Below the pieces are notes generated by a model. It had not been told where the DNA came from. It did not search any database and saw nothing but the letters and a program-made list of their open reading frames with translations. The position numbers and the translations under genes are program-made. DNA of 59,411 nucleotides from a virus. The stretch lies in the IMG/VR virus record IMGVR_UViG_3300031659_000008, positions 1 to 59,411 of that record; one strand, given 5' to 3'. Of the stretch, positions 1-7,099 are shown piece after piece; positions within the stretch are counted from its first letter, which is position 1, and every line of letters begins with the position of its first letter.

Positions 1-185
1 CCCATGGAGTGAGCCTCATCAAGCACTATAAGGTCAAATTTAATGTCCCCATGAACCCTATGAAGGCTTTCATAATTAATCACATGAAGATAGAAGTTAG
101 GGTTTAGCTTATCAAAATCGCTTTCAATAGAGCTTATCGCTTTCTTTTTTGTAACAAACAAAACCTTTTGACTTCCTATTTTTTT
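1..185. repeat. Left copy of terminal direct repeat
   Basis: The first 185 bases match the last 185 (59227-59411) with one difference, C at 58 versus T at 59284. The helicase reading frame continues through the repeat, so it is most simply the overlap of a circular or circularly permuted assembly rather than a separate element. The mismatch suggests population variation or a sequencing error. A true short terminal repeat on a linear virion genome cannot be excluded from sequence alone. Confidence 0.95.
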
Positions 186-311
186 AGCTATTCCTAATGA
201 AGTAAGAGTCTTTCCTGTTCTCACCTCCATAGCTAGGTAGACAAAGCCGTGTTGTGTAATAACCTCTGAAGCTTTACTTATTATTTTTTTTTGATAATCT
301 CTGTATTCCAT
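1..311 (-). CDS. SF2/SNF2-type helicase, N-terminal part (continues at 59411)
   Basis: This is the N-terminal piece of a helicase split by the linearisation point; the rest is at 58305-59411. It starts at ATG 311-309 (MEYRDYQKKI). It contains Walker A (VRTGKT, residues about 30-35), the beginning of the strand leading to VTKKK, and, shared with the other end, the DEAH box (LDEAHS). Across the circle the protein is 410 residues. SF2 helicases of this size in phages act on branched DNA during replication and recombination. The gene starts inside the end of the preceding small gene, consistent with translational coupling in the leftward early operon. Confidence 0.88.
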   Translation of the reverse strand, partial: MEYRDYQKKIISKASEVITQHGFVYLAMEVRTGKTLTSLGIAKKIGSQKVLFVTKKKAISSIESDFDKLNPNFYLHVINYESLHRVHGDIKFDLIVLDEAHSM

Positions 312-513
312 TTTTTAATTTAATTTGTGTTATGAATTTACTTAGATAAAACACTTTGTTCCACTCCCTTATACTTTTAAAATAGTTAAACATATCTCTA
401 AGGGATTCTAGCGTTATTCCATGGTTTGGATTATGAATGAAATAACTGCTCTCTTCTTTTGTAAAATTATTAATAGAAATTTTATTAATAATAATATCAT
501 AGGAGTTCCTCAT
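274..513 (-). CDS. Small hypothetical protein between primase and helicase
   Basis: This 79-residue protein has no family I recognise. The frame is open further up to a TTG at 537, which would overlap the primase end. I prefer ATG at 513, 14 bases after the primase stop. The C-terminus is lysine- and asparagine-rich. Its last 38 bases overlap the helicase start at 311, so it is probably co-translated with both neighbours. It may be a helicase accessory factor, but nothing in the sequence demonstrates this. Confidence 0.6.
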   Translation of the reverse strand: MRNSYDIIINKISINNFTKEESSYFIHNPNHGITLESLRDMFNYFKSIREWNKVFYLSKFITQIKLKNGIQRLSKKNNK

Positions 514-526
514 CGCTATGTCTATA

Positions 527-2935
527 TCAAAAACCAATTTCTTGTTGTTTTTTAATTTCTTTTATTGAAATCCATCTTCCAATTGAATCTCTCCCTTCTT
601 CTGGAGCAATACCTTCTTTAAACAAACAATAAGCTACTAACCATTTATAAAACTTAGTTCTTGTAACGGTTTGTTTGGCTCTAGGACCATAGTCTGGATA
701 TTCTTGCACAAAGTCTTCATAAAGTTCGTTCTTGTAAATTTTATTACCCGCCTCAAGCCTTTTGTTTGGTATTGTGCCTTCTATTAAACCACACCATTCT
801 ATAAAATCATGGCAGGTCTCTGCCGAAAGCTGTCGTGTCTTAAGATTTACAAATTTACTTTTAACCAGTCCTTTGTCTAAAAACAATTGAAGACATGAAA
901 TCATATAATTATCAAACTGCAACCATTCTTCCTTGCCCCAATCTCCAAACAACATTTGTCCAAATTCTATTTCTGGAGTATATTCTTTGTTGTAATGCTG
1001 ATAAAATTCCAATTCCCATTTTCTTCTGGCAAAAGAATTACCCGCGCCTTTTAGTGCATAGTTAGTTGTAATTATAATCTTTGGCGACTTAGAGAAGGGA
1101 ATGTTAATAGCATCCTTATTTTTCTTTTCAAGGGTAAGACCTTCCGTTACCACACTAAATAGTCTTTCAAAATCAAAGAATTTTTTTACATCATCAAAAC
1201 AAACAAGCTGTGTGTCCGCTGAAACTAATTGATAAGCAAAAGATTTTTCAAAAGTAAACGACTTACCATCAATGTTTACTAATTTTTTCATGTGACCAAG
1301 TGCATTTTTAAAAATACCCTTGCCAGTTCCTCCTTCAGGGTTATCCGATATTATCTCGTCATTTAAAATTACTGCAGGACAATAAGATAAATTCTTGTGG
1401 GCGTGCATTAAAAATCCAATGGTAGATTCCATTGATTTCATCCTTGATATTTCTTGATTGCTTATGTTATATATAAACTTTTTATAGTCACAATTTTCAA
1501 CTTTTTCCTCCTTAAAGTTTCTGTTTATTATATGTTCCTTCCATACATATGAGCCTAAATCGACATAGTCAATGGTTTTTATTTTGTCTTTACTTATGCT
1601 TACCGCACAATTATTAAAAAATAAATAACTATTAATCTTGCTATCTTCAACAAATAAGATGTCTATAGTTCCCAAGAGGGAAAGAAAATCTTCCCTAAAG
1701 AATCTGGTTTGGTCAGCAAAGTAATTATAAATAGACATATCATCATTCTTTTTTAGATATTCTAAAACAAAATCTTTTATCTCCTTTTCGCTTGTATGGT
1801 CTATAAGGTTATTGGTTACCTTAACGAACACATAGTTTCTACTTTGCTCTGGACAATATTTAAAAAATCCATTGTCTTCTAAGAAATCTTTAAACACGAT
1901 GTGTATTATTTTAACTGCTCCTTTATCAGATTTAGTCCAAAACTTCATTTGTTTGTTCTCCTCGTCTGCTCTTTCTAAAACAGAATCTATAACATCATCA
2001 GCTATATCTATCCTAGAGAGTTGAGTTCTAATCTCTCCCTTGCTTACTCCTCTTTTTAGTTTCTGCTTAATTTGAGAGATAGCCTCTTCATCTTCAAAGT
2101 ACTTTGTTCCAAACTTACTTGAGTCTTGATATGCTGAGTTTATGGTGGTTGAAATTTCTGAAATAGGAAAGTCAGAGCTTGCATATTGATTGCACACATA
2201 CTGTGCTAAGTTCTTGTTTATTCCATATTCGTTAAACGCAATAGCTAGTATATAAACATTATGATTCCTCTGGCCTTCTACAATAGGGTATTTCTTAGTG
2301 TGCCATTTTACCAATATATCTACCGCTTTGTTCTCATCTGTGATAGGTAGAGTTGGAGAGTCTTTAGCCACAGACACCTCTCTATACTCTTGGTCTTCTA
2401 TAGTTTCCCATACTTTAGAATTATTGTTATAATAAATTAGCGGGTCATAAGATTCATAACATACTCTGCTTATGTTTTTACTTGTAGTGTCAAAGTATTC
2501 AGAGTCGTGATATTTTTCTAGGGAGGTAAAATATTTAGAATGGTTATCTGCATCGTTAGGAATTCTAACTAATAATTTTAAACCATTACCGCTAGGACTA
2601 ATAAATACACTAAAGGTATATTTATCTTTCATCATCTTTTCTTTATCAAGAAGCATATCCGTTTGTTTCTTGTACCCATCAAAATCAAGGCAAATTAATC
2701 CACTGTGTTCTAGTATTGAGCTGTCGGCTCTTTTAGAAAATGTCCCGCTAAAACAAATAGAAGGTAAATCACGTTTTAATTGATTACGCTCTTCTTTATT
2801 TTTTTGTTTTCTTATTTTTTTTACTAATTCCTTAGACTTTCCATTTCTTATTCTGTCTATAACAAAGTCAACTTCCCTGTAAAAAGGGGCATCTGTGTCT
2901 TTTATGTTCTTAAATATAGTTATTGTATGTGTCAT
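527..2935 (-). CDS. Primase-helicase: BT4734/VirE-type N-terminus plus P4-like SF3 helicase
   Basis: This 802-residue replication protein starts at ATG 2935. Residues about 50-180 match the BT4734-like/VirE N-terminal fold common in Bacteroidetes mobile elements (ICFSGTF, LICLDFDGY, then SPSGNGLKLLVRIP); this fold is related to primase cores. The C-terminal half is a D5/P4-type SF3 ATPase. It shows Walker A GGTGKG at about residue 535, Walker B-like VCFDD near 580, a sensor IITTN near 625 and an arginine-finger-like ARRKWELEF. It probably primes and unwinds phage DNA for a host polymerase, because no phage polymerase is visible. Upstream lies an iteron and AT-rich block (2941-3057). Confidence 0.85.
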   Translation of the reverse strand: MTHTITIFKNIKDTDAPFYREVDFVIDRIRNGKSKELVKKIRKQKNKEERNQLKRDLPSICFSGTFSKRADSSILEHSGLICLDFDGYKKQTDMLLDKEKMMKDKYTFSVFISPSGNGLKLLVRIPNDADNHSKYFTSLEKYHDSEYFDTTSKNISRVCYESYDPLIYYNNNSKVWETIEDQEYREVSVAKDSPTLPITDENKAVDILVKWHTKKYPIVEGQRNHNVYILAIAFNEYGINKNLAQYVCNQYASSDFPISEISTTINSAYQDSSKFGTKYFEDEEAISQIKQKLKRGVSKGEIRTQLSRIDIADDVIDSVLERADEENKQMKFWTKSDKGAVKIIHIVFKDFLEDNGFFKYCPEQSRNYVFVKVTNNLIDHTSEKEIKDFVLEYLKKNDDMSIYNYFADQTRFFREDFLSLLGTIDILFVEDSKINSYLFFNNCAVSISKDKIKTIDYVDLGSYVWKEHIINRNFKEEKVENCDYKKFIYNISNQEISRMKSMESTIGFLMHAHKNLSYCPAVILNDEIISDNPEGGTGKGIFKNALGHMKKLVNIDGKSFTFEKSFAYQLVSADTQLVCFDDVKKFFDFERLFSVVTEGLTLEKKNKDAINIPFSKSPKIIITTNYALKGAGNSFARRKWELEFYQHYNKEYTPEIEFGQMLFGDWGKEEWLQFDNYMISCLQLFLDKGLVKSKFVNLKTRQLSAETCHDFIEWCGLIEGTIPNKRLEAGNKIYKNELYEDFVQEYPDYGPRAKQTVTRTKFYKWLVAYCLFKEGIAPEEGRDSIGRWISIKEIKKQQEIGF

Positions 2936-2940
2936 GTTTG

Positions 2941-3057
2941 TGTCGATATTATGTTGATTGGTTTCTTTATTGATAGTGCCTTGTCGAAAATGTCGTTTAT
3001 TTTTCTAACATATAAGAAAATAAATAATTTATTAATAAATTATATATATATATATAG
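2941..3057. repeat. Iteron/AT-tract block A (TGTCGA repeats plus (TA)n)
   Basis: This lies upstream of the primase start. It has TGTCGATATT at 2941 and two head-to-tail units (TGTCGAAAA, TGTCGTTTA) 9 bp apart at 2982-2999. An A+T stretch follows, ending in ATAAATTATATATA-type (TA)n and TAGT at about 3033-3057. Nearly the same arrangement, in the same absolute orientation, occurs at 10835-10975. Iterons beside an easily melted tract resemble a replication origin; operator sites for a phage regulator are the alternative. No coding sequence lies between 2936 and 3142. Confidence 0.6.
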
Positions 3058-3097
3058 TGTAGGGGTTGTTTTTAATTACTCAGCACATATTAGAGCC

Positions 3098-3128
3098 AAA
3101 AAAAAGGAGGTGATTAGCCTCCTTTTTA
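3098..3128 (-). terminator. Rho-independent terminator (bidirectional potential)
   Basis: The stem AAGGAGG (3104-3110) pairs with CCTCCTT (3118-3124) around a 7-base loop, and the minus strand then runs into eight T residues. It sits just after the stop of the leftward gene at 3143, so it would end the 9.9-3.1 kb leftward transcript before the iteron block and the primase operon. A shorter T run makes it usable on the plus strand too. Confidence 0.8.
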
Positions 3129-3142
3129 TTAAGGGCAGTTAT

Positions 3143-3403
3143 CTAAAATCCTAAGTCATCAGTTGCAGGCTCTGGCTTCTTGTCAACTTTTTTAGGTTCA
3201 AACGTATCAAGTTCACTATATAGTTTACCCGACTTAGCTATCTTGGTCTGGGTGTTGACCCATCCATTCTTAGCATTAGCTTTTAGGAAAGTAATAAACT
3301 CTTCCACTTTGAATGATTGGTTTACCACCACAAAGTCTGGAGCGTTTTGATTTTTTTTGCTGATTAACCCATCAACAAACACTTTTTCTTTTTGTTCAGT
3401 CAT
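3143..3403 (-). CDS. Small acidic-tailed protein, possible SSB analogue
   Basis: This 86-residue protein starts at ATG 3403. The core (KVFVDGL, APDFVVV, FITFLKANAKNGWVN) is followed by a linker rich in K, P and E and a C-terminal DDLGF. That ending resembles the acidic, aromatic-terminated tail that single-strand DNA-binding proteins use to recruit partners. It is the last gene of the leftward operon, directly after an exonuclease and an annealing protein, as SSB genes often are in phage recombination cassettes. The SSB role is inferred from the tail and neighbours. I see no clear OB-fold signature. Confidence 0.65.
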   Translation of the reverse strand: MTEQKEKVFVDGLISKKNQNAPDFVVVNQSFKVEEFITFLKANAKNGWVNTQTKIAKSGKLYSELDTFEPKKVDKKPEPATDDLGF

Positions 3404-3417
3404 AATAAAAATTTAAA

Positions 3418-4188
3418 TTAAATATTCATGTTTATAATATAGTCTTCTATACTATCCTTTGAGTCGGGAGCAAACCATTTGTTATAGGATGCTACTGCTT
3501 GTCCGACTTTTTCTTCTGCCATACCCATTGCTTCTGGACTAATTTGAAATAATCCTTTATCGTAGTATTCTACACCTTTCTTGTCTATCTTCTTAGTCTT
3601 ACCTATAACAATAAATATTACAGGCAGTTTAAATAAGATTTGGTACAGGTATGCTTGTGTATGGTAATTATATTTTAGAGCGTTTCTGGAAAAACTAAGA
3701 ACATCTCCAGAAGTTTTTAAGTCTATCACGTACTTACCTGGCACAAGTATATCCGCCTTCCCCTTCCAGGGTACTCCCATTATATCATTTGATATTGCGG
3801 GGACTTCATACTGTGCGGTAGGGTCGTTTATAAGTTCAAAAAACTTTAGATTACTCAGCGTATGCTTTACCATATCTTTTATACTATCCGCATCTTTAGT
3901 GAGTAACGCATAATCTAAGTTATTTTCATCTACAAATTCCTTGTACACCTTGGTACTTCTAGAGTTTGCCTCAACAATAGGAAAGTCTTTTGCCTTATTT
4001 TTTTCCAGAATTAATTGATGATAAAATCGCCCTTTCACAAATGCCTCCCCATCTTTCTGTGGGGCTTGAAACTGTCTTGGGTCGGTTGTTAGTGCTTGGA
4101 TATTACTATTGGATAAGTAATTTTTACCCACTCCATTATAGTACTCTTGGTCATCCTTTAGTTTCTTTAGTATCTGCTTCTCGTTCAT
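3418..4188 (-). CDS. RecE/YqaJ-like PD-(D/E)XK exonuclease
   Basis: This 256-residue protein contains the motifs of PD-(D/E)XK exonucleases in the RecE C-terminal/Cas4 group. An N-terminal LSNSNIQAL and GRFYHQLILE segment precedes the catalytic WKGKADIL (Asp) and VIDLKT (Asp and Lys) pair at about residues 140-160. The downstream helix contains YNYHTQAYLYQ, with the usual Gln and Tyr. It would resect DNA 5'-3' to give single strands for the annealing protein encoded two genes upstream. It overlaps the preceding small coiled-coil gene by 38 bases. Confidence 0.8.
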   Translation of the reverse strand: MNEKQILKKLKDDQEYYNGVGKNYLSNSNIQALTTDPRQFQAPQKDGEAFVKGRFYHQLILEKNKAKDFPIVEANSRSTKVYKEFVDENNLDYALLTKDADSIKDMVKHTLSNLKFFELINDPTAQYEVPAISNDIMGVPWKGKADILVPGKYVIDLKTSGDVLSFSRNALKYNYHTQAYLYQILFKLPVIFIVIGKTKKIDKKGVEYYDKGLFQISPEAMGMAEEKVGQAVASYNKWFAPDSKDSIEDYIINMNI

Positions 4189-4354
4189 CTTGTAGTTTTT
4201 TTACAATTGGTTTATATTCTTTTAAATTTTTAACTATCTCTAATAAGCTGACAACAATATTTCGTGTCTGACTTAGTTCATTAATGATTTGTTGCATAAC
4301 ACGAGTCTGAGATTCAACCTTGTTATTCATTTCTATAAGTTTATTTTCCTTCAT
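4151..4354 (-). CDS. Small coiled-coil protein in recombination cassette
   Basis: This 67-residue protein is almost entirely heptad-like (ENKLIEMNNKVESQTRVMQQ and onward) and ends in charged residues. It overlaps the annealing-protein stop upstream (4341) and the exonuclease start downstream (4188), which suggests coupled translation. I do not recognise a family. A bridging or oligomerisation role between annealing protein and nuclease is possible but unproven. Confidence 0.6.
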   Translation of the reverse strand: MKENKLIEMNNKVESQTRVMQQIINELSQTRNIVVSLLEIVKNLKEYKPIVKKLQDEREADTKETKG

Positions 4355-4895
4355 AAGCTTTTTTTAATGAAACCTTAGTCTTTCCCTCGATTGTCTTGTA
4401 TTTAGTTTGTAGAGTTTTAATTATATCCTCAAAAGCAACATTGTCTTTATGATGTGCTATATAGTTAAGAACACCCGCCCAATTTCCGTCATCTATATCT
4501 AAAGTAATGTGAGTTTCTTTAACCTCATCTTTTTCTTTATTTTCAATAGCGTTAGCAACCTCTTCATATGAAGCAATGCTTCCTTGACTGATACCTATAC
4601 CCAAAAATCCTAATGCTCTACCTACTGCTGATGTATCGCATACCTCAACATGGTTTCGTTGATTGATTCTAGCACCATCTATATCTTCTTTAGCATAGCC
4701 TGTAGAAGCAACCCTTCCATCGGGATAATAAATTGTAGCCTTCATGATTATAGACGTTTCTGTTTGGTGTATAATTTCACAGTCTTGTCCCCAATCCTTA
4801 TACTGCTCCGTTGAACGGAAGTAGTTTACTCTGGTGTGTACCTCAGCGTATTGTTTACCGCCTTGTACTTTGATTGTGTTTAGTTTATTTGTCAT
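4341..4895 (-). CDS. Rad52/ERF-like single-strand annealing protein
   Basis: This 184-residue protein starts at ATG 4895. It shows the pattern of phage annealing proteins: an N-terminal strand region (VQGGKQYAEVHTRVNYFR), a central STGYAKED, and the conserved NHVEVCDTSAVGRALGFLG with GIGIS at about residues 80-105. The last 50 residues are less conserved and end in lysines. It would anneal complementary single strands in replication-coupled recombination, with the exonuclease at 3418-4188. The Rad52 versus ERF assignment is not settled by eye. The gene abuts its upstream neighbour exactly (stop at 4896, start at 4895). Confidence 0.7.
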   Translation of the reverse strand: MTNKLNTIKVQGGKQYAEVHTRVNYFRSTEQYKDWGQDCEIIHQTETSIIMKATIYYPDGRVASTGYAKEDIDGARINQRNHVEVCDTSAVGRALGFLGIGISQGSIASYEEVANAIENKEKDEVKETHITLDIDDGNWAGVLNYIAHHKDNVAFEDIIKTLQTKYKTIEGKTKVSLKKAYEGK

Positions 4896-5279
4896 TTAAT
4901 TTAATTTTTGAGTTATTTTATAATACCTTTTCATGGTTTCTTTACGCGTAGTCTTTAGATACTCTAAGTACCTCGCATTATTTCTTCCGTTTATTTCGTT
5001 CTTGTAGGAGTCTTTTATCTTATCTAACCTCTTATTGTATTTATCTAAGGTTATTGAAAGTACAGTATGTACCCACCCCTTTGAAACAAACATCTCATAT
5101 TGCTCTTCTGTAACTTCTTTATAATAATCACATGAAGTATCATATATTTTTATTGATTCCTCTTCTTTGATTATTTTAAATCCGCTTTTTATTCTAGCTA
5201 TTATATCTCCATCATCTAAATTAGCTGATGCATAGTCTTCAATAGCCTCTTTAAAAACAACAGTCAAGTCTCTAAACAT
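4896..5279 (-). CDS. Hypothetical protein in replication/recombination operon
   Basis: This 127-residue soluble protein starts at ATG 5279 and overlaps the end of the DnaA-domain-like gene by 8 bases. It is rich in Asp, Glu, Lys and Tyr. The C-terminal third (ITLDKYNKRLDKIKDSYKNE and onward) is strongly helical and basic. No catalytic motif is visible and I do not recognise a family. Its place between a DnaA-like protein and the annealing protein suggests a DNA-related task. Confidence 0.65.
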   Translation of the reverse strand: MFRDLTVVFKEAIEDYASANLDDGDIIARIKSGFKIIKEEESIKIYDTSCDYYKEVTEEQYEMFVSKGWVHTVLSITLDKYNKRLDKIKDSYKNEINGRNNARYLEYLKTTRKETMKRYYKITQKLN

Positions 5280-5577
5280 TCTCCGACACCTTTTCTAATT
5301 TTTTAATTAAAGGTGTGTAGTCTGGGTCTCCCTCTATTATTTCGCCTATTCTTTTAATAGACTGGAAGATGGTAGCGTGGTGCATTTTAAAACTATTCTT
5401 TTCTAAAAATCTCTGAATGCTAACCACAGGTATTCCCTTTTTATTGCATAAATAAAAGAAGAGTTGACGCGGTTGTGTTTTATTTAATTTTTTGCCTTCG
5501 CTAAAAATATACTTTTGACTTATCCCAAAGTGTTGGGTAATGTTATCAATGTAACTTTGAAAAATATGCTCGTTCAT
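5272..5577 (-). CDS. Orphan DnaA domain IV-like DNA-binding protein (first copy)
   Basis: This 101-residue protein resembles only the C-terminal helix-turn-helix domain of DnaA. Residues about 30-85 (QPRQLFFYLCNKKGIP, SIQRFL, HHATIFQSIKRI) line up with the DnaA pattern ARqiamyL / IG..F / dHtTVlha. The AAA+ part is absent. DnaA domain IV recognises 9-bp DnaA boxes; an isolated domain could bind phage iterons or interfere with host initiation. A second protein of this kind is at 56482-57015. The start overlaps the 49-residue gene upstream by ATGA. Confidence 0.7.
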   Translation of the reverse strand: MNEHIFQSYIDNITQHFGISQKYIFSEGKKLNKTQPRQLFFYLCNKKGIPVVSIQRFLEKNSFKMHHATIFQSIKRIGEIIEGDPDYTPLIKKLEKVSENV

Positions 5578-5723
5578 ATATTGAAAATGTTTTTAACTAA
5601 TTTTTGTAAATCTATCTTTACGATGGTCTCTGGATGTCGTTCTTGCTTTCGTAAATATTCTTGTTCAGATTGAAGCAAACGTTTTCGATAGCTATCGTCT
5701 ATCATATCATATTCATCATTCAT
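5574..5723 (-). CDS. 49-residue hypothetical protein
   Basis: This short frame runs from ATG 5723 (MNDEYDMIDDSYRKRLLQ) to TGA 5574, whose last bases form the ATG of the next gene. The N-terminus is acidic and the middle highly charged and helical. A TAnnTTTG promoter element (5740-5747) lies just upstream, so it is probably the first gene of the 5.7-3.1 kb replication/recombination transcript. No family was recognised. Confidence 0.6.
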   Translation of the reverse strand: MNDEYDMIDDSYRKRLLQSEQEYLRKQERHPETIVKIDLQKLVKNIFNI

Positions 5724-5739
5724 AACTATTAATTTAAAA

Positions 5740-5747
5740 CAAATTTA
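5740..5747 (-). promoter_or_regulatory. Bacteroidetes-type promoter -7 element (TAAATTTG)
   Basis: The minus strand reads TAAATTTG, matching the Bacteroidetes TAnnTTTG consensus, 16 bases ahead of the ATG at 5723. It lies just downstream of a terminator (5783-5811), so it would restart transcription for the replication/recombination genes. No clear -33 TTG element was seen. Confidence 0.55.
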
Positions 5748-5782
5748 CAACAGTCTAATTTAATGACCTAATTTTTTTGTAT

Positions 5783-5811
5783 AAAAAAAGGGACAACCTT
5801 TCGGCTATCCC
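5783..5811 (-). terminator. Rho-independent terminator T1 (GAAA-loop)
   Basis: The minus strand reads GGGATAGCC-GAAA-GGTTGTCCC followed by seven T. This is a 9-bp stem with two G-U wobbles and a GNRA tetraloop. The 22-base hairpin is identical to T2 at 5968-5989. It would terminate the candidate small RNA that starts near 5893. Confidence 0.85.
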
Positions 5812-5893
5812 CTTTTCCTGAAGAAAACAAACACTATATTTTTAAAACCAACAGAATCGGCGCGAAGCTTTCATCTATTGGCTGTAATCGAAT
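5784..5893 (-). ncRNA. Candidate small RNA between twin terminators
   Basis: A promoter-like TATATTTG (5898-5905) and terminator T1 bracket about 110 non-coding bases. The transcript would form a first hairpin, AGCCAATAG (5875-5883) pairing with CTGTTGGTT (5846-5854) around a 20-base loop, then an unpaired A/T-rich stretch, then the terminator stem. I see no convincing reading frame inside. It lies at the head of the replication operon, so it could act as an antisense or decoy RNA or a replication primer. The call rests on promoter, structure and terminator, with no homology. Confidence 0.4.
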
Positions 5894-5897
5894 ACAT

Positions 5898-5905
5898 CAA
5901 ATATA
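5898..5905 (-). promoter_or_regulatory. Bacteroidetes-type promoter -7 element (TATATTTG)
   Basis: The minus strand reads TATATTTG, a full TAnnTTTG match, between terminators T2 (upstream) and T1 (downstream). No gene starts between it and T1, so it points to a short untranslated transcript. Confidence 0.5.
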
Positions 5906-5958
5906 AAAATATTATTTCAGTATAGCTAATTTTTTCTTTAATATCTATGTATACCTAT

Positions 5959-5989
5959 AAAAAAAGAGGGACAACCTTTCGGCTATCCC
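5959..5989 (-). terminator. Rho-independent terminator T2 (GAAA-loop)
   Basis: The same 22-base hairpin as T1 (stem 5968-5976 with 5981-5989) is followed on the minus strand by TCT and then seven or more T residues. It lies 28 bases past the stop of the gene at 6018 and would end the ORFan operon transcript. Confidence 0.85.
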
Positions 5990-6017
5990 CCCCTTCAACA
6001 AACAAAATGAAAATCGT

Positions 6018-6278
6018 TTATGGTAGTATAATACTCGCTACTCCGTACATTGATGTTATTAAAATAATCATCGAAGCTATTCCTAAGATAGTCATTTCTC
6101 TGATAACTTTATGCCTTGATTCTAATTCTTTTTCTTTTGTCAGTTCCTCCAGACACCAATAAGTTCTTCCTTGATACTGTACTGGAGAATATTTATTTCT
6201 GGCTCTTGATTTGATTAGTAAGTCTTGGAGTCTTTCATCCTTAACTTGTTGGCGTACATAATCTGTTTTAAAATCCAT
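6018..6278 (-). CDS. Small membrane protein with C-terminal hydrophobic segment
   Basis: This 86-residue protein starts at ATG 6278. The first 60 residues are highly charged (DYVRQQVKDERLQDLLIKSR, then ELTKEKELESRHK). One membrane-spanning stretch (MTILGIASMIILITSMYGVA) ends the protein. This looks like a tail-anchored inner-membrane protein with its charged domain in the cytoplasm. It is the last gene before terminator T2. The function is unknown. Confidence 0.6.
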   Translation of the reverse strand: MDFKTDYVRQQVKDERLQDLLIKSRARNKYSPVQYQGRTYWCLEELTKEKELESRHKVIREMTILGIASMIILITSMYGVASIILP

Positions 6279-6296
6279 ATTAATTGATTTTGTTAT

Positions 6297-6318
6297 ACGT
6301 CTTATTTTCCCTAGACGT
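6297..6318. promoter_or_regulatory. Inverted repeat ACGTCT-N10-AGACGT
   Basis: A perfect 6-bp inverted repeat with a 10-base spacer lies 19 bases upstream of the start of the gene at 6278. It may be a dimeric-protein binding site or a short RNA hairpin in the leader. No T run follows, so a terminator is unlikely. Confidence 0.35.
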
Positions 6319-6368
6319 TTGGGGTTAAGTCGTGCAAGGTACTATTTTTTATAACATCCCAAGCTACA

Positions 6369-6446
6369 TCATTTTGATTCGCTTAAAAAGATTAAAATTA
6401 AAATAAATAAAATCCCACTGCTTAACATTATATGAGTAGTTGTCAT
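6369..6446 (-). CDS. 25-residue single-span membrane peptide
   Basis: The frame starts at ATG 6446, overlapping the preceding stop by ATGA, and ends at 6369. It consists of a short polar start (MTTTHIMLSSG), a run of I, L and F forming one membrane helix, and a short charged tail. The overlap fits the coupling style of this operon, but a frame this short could be chance. Confidence 0.4.
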   Translation of the reverse strand: MTTTHIMLSSGILFILILIFLSESK

Positions 6447-6748
6447 AATTCTTTTTTCCATTCAATTATTGTTTTATCCACCTCTATCACGATGATAGAG
6501 TCTTTAAATCTCCATTCTAAGCCATACACACGATTGTGTCTATCATAGTATATGGAATCTGGTGCTTTTCCTTTATATCTGTCTATATAATCATTAAACG
6601 CTAATCCCCATATTACTTGCTCCTCATGTCCTTGCCCTTCGTAGGAATCTATTTGCCAAACTACTTCGGCAGTATTACCTTCAACTCCTTCGTCACATTG
6701 TGAGTATATTATATTGCAAAACACTAATCCTATTATTAATTTTTTCAT
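6443..6748 (-). CDS. Exported hypothetical protein with signal peptide
   Basis: This 101-residue protein has a signal-peptide-like start (MKKLIIGLVFCNIIYSQCD): basic, hydrophobic, then a small-residue cleavage region. YSQC is not a good lipobox, so a soluble periplasmic or surface product is more likely. The mature part is acidic and rich in aromatic residues. No family was recognised. A role in superinfection exclusion or envelope modification is only a guess from location and export. Confidence 0.6.
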   Translation of the reverse strand: MKKLIIGLVFCNIIYSQCDEGVEGNTAEVVWQIDSYEGQGHEEQVIWGLAFNDYIDRYKGKAPDSIYYDRHNRVYGLEWRFKDSIIVIEVDKTIIEWKKEL

Positions 6749-6751
6749 TTT

Positions 6752-6982
6752 TTATATTTTAGTTTTCCATTTTAATTTAATTTCATCCTTGCTCTGTCCC
6801 GCATGGTCCTCTAACAAGTCAAAGATTATGTCTAACAATTCTCCGTCAGTTAATTCTTCATCTATCAAGCTGTGGTTTAATACTGTGGCTATCTCTGTAA
6901 ATAATTTTACATAAACATGCTCCCAATGAGAAGAATTAAATTTTAACATTTCATTCTCTTCTTTTAATTGTTCTTTAGTCAT
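6752..6982 (-). CDS. Small acidic hypothetical protein
   Basis: This 76-residue protein starts at ATG 6982, overlapping the zinc-ribbon gene by ATGA. A charged N-terminal helix (TKEQLKEENEMLKFN) is followed by an acidic segment (LIDEELTDGELLDIIFDLLE). That segment resembles the LSDGEALDMILDRL stretch of the protein at 7452-7679, so the two may be distant paralogues. No known family was recognised. Confidence 0.6.
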   Translation of the reverse strand: MTKEQLKEENEMLKFNSSHWEHVYVKLFTEIATVLNHSLIDEELTDGELLDIIFDLLEDHAGQSKDEIKLKWKTKI

Positions 6983-7089
6983 AACATTGAAGCATTAAAA
7001 CAATTATCACTACACCAGCCATCGTGGTCAATAGGTTTGTCGCATTCTCTACATTCATATTTTGGATGTGTTTCTGTTGGGTCTTTCAT
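6979..7089 (-). CDS. 36-residue zinc-ribbon-like microprotein
   Basis: The frame runs from ATG 7089 (MKDPTETHPKYECREC) to TGA 6979, which overlaps the next ATG. It has two cysteine pairs, CREC and CSDNC, about 10 residues apart with acidic and His residues between. This is a plausible single Zn2+ site. Start and stop overlaps match the operon pattern, supporting expression. The function is unknown. Confidence 0.55.
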   Translation of the reverse strand: MKDPTETHPKYECRECDKPIDHDGWCSDNCFNASML

Positions 7090-7099
7090 AGTCTTTATT

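Noticed and set aside
2927-3154. 75-codon plus-strand frame upstream of the primase
   Set aside because: It overlaps the iteron and (TA)n block and a terminator, and reads low-complexity sequence.
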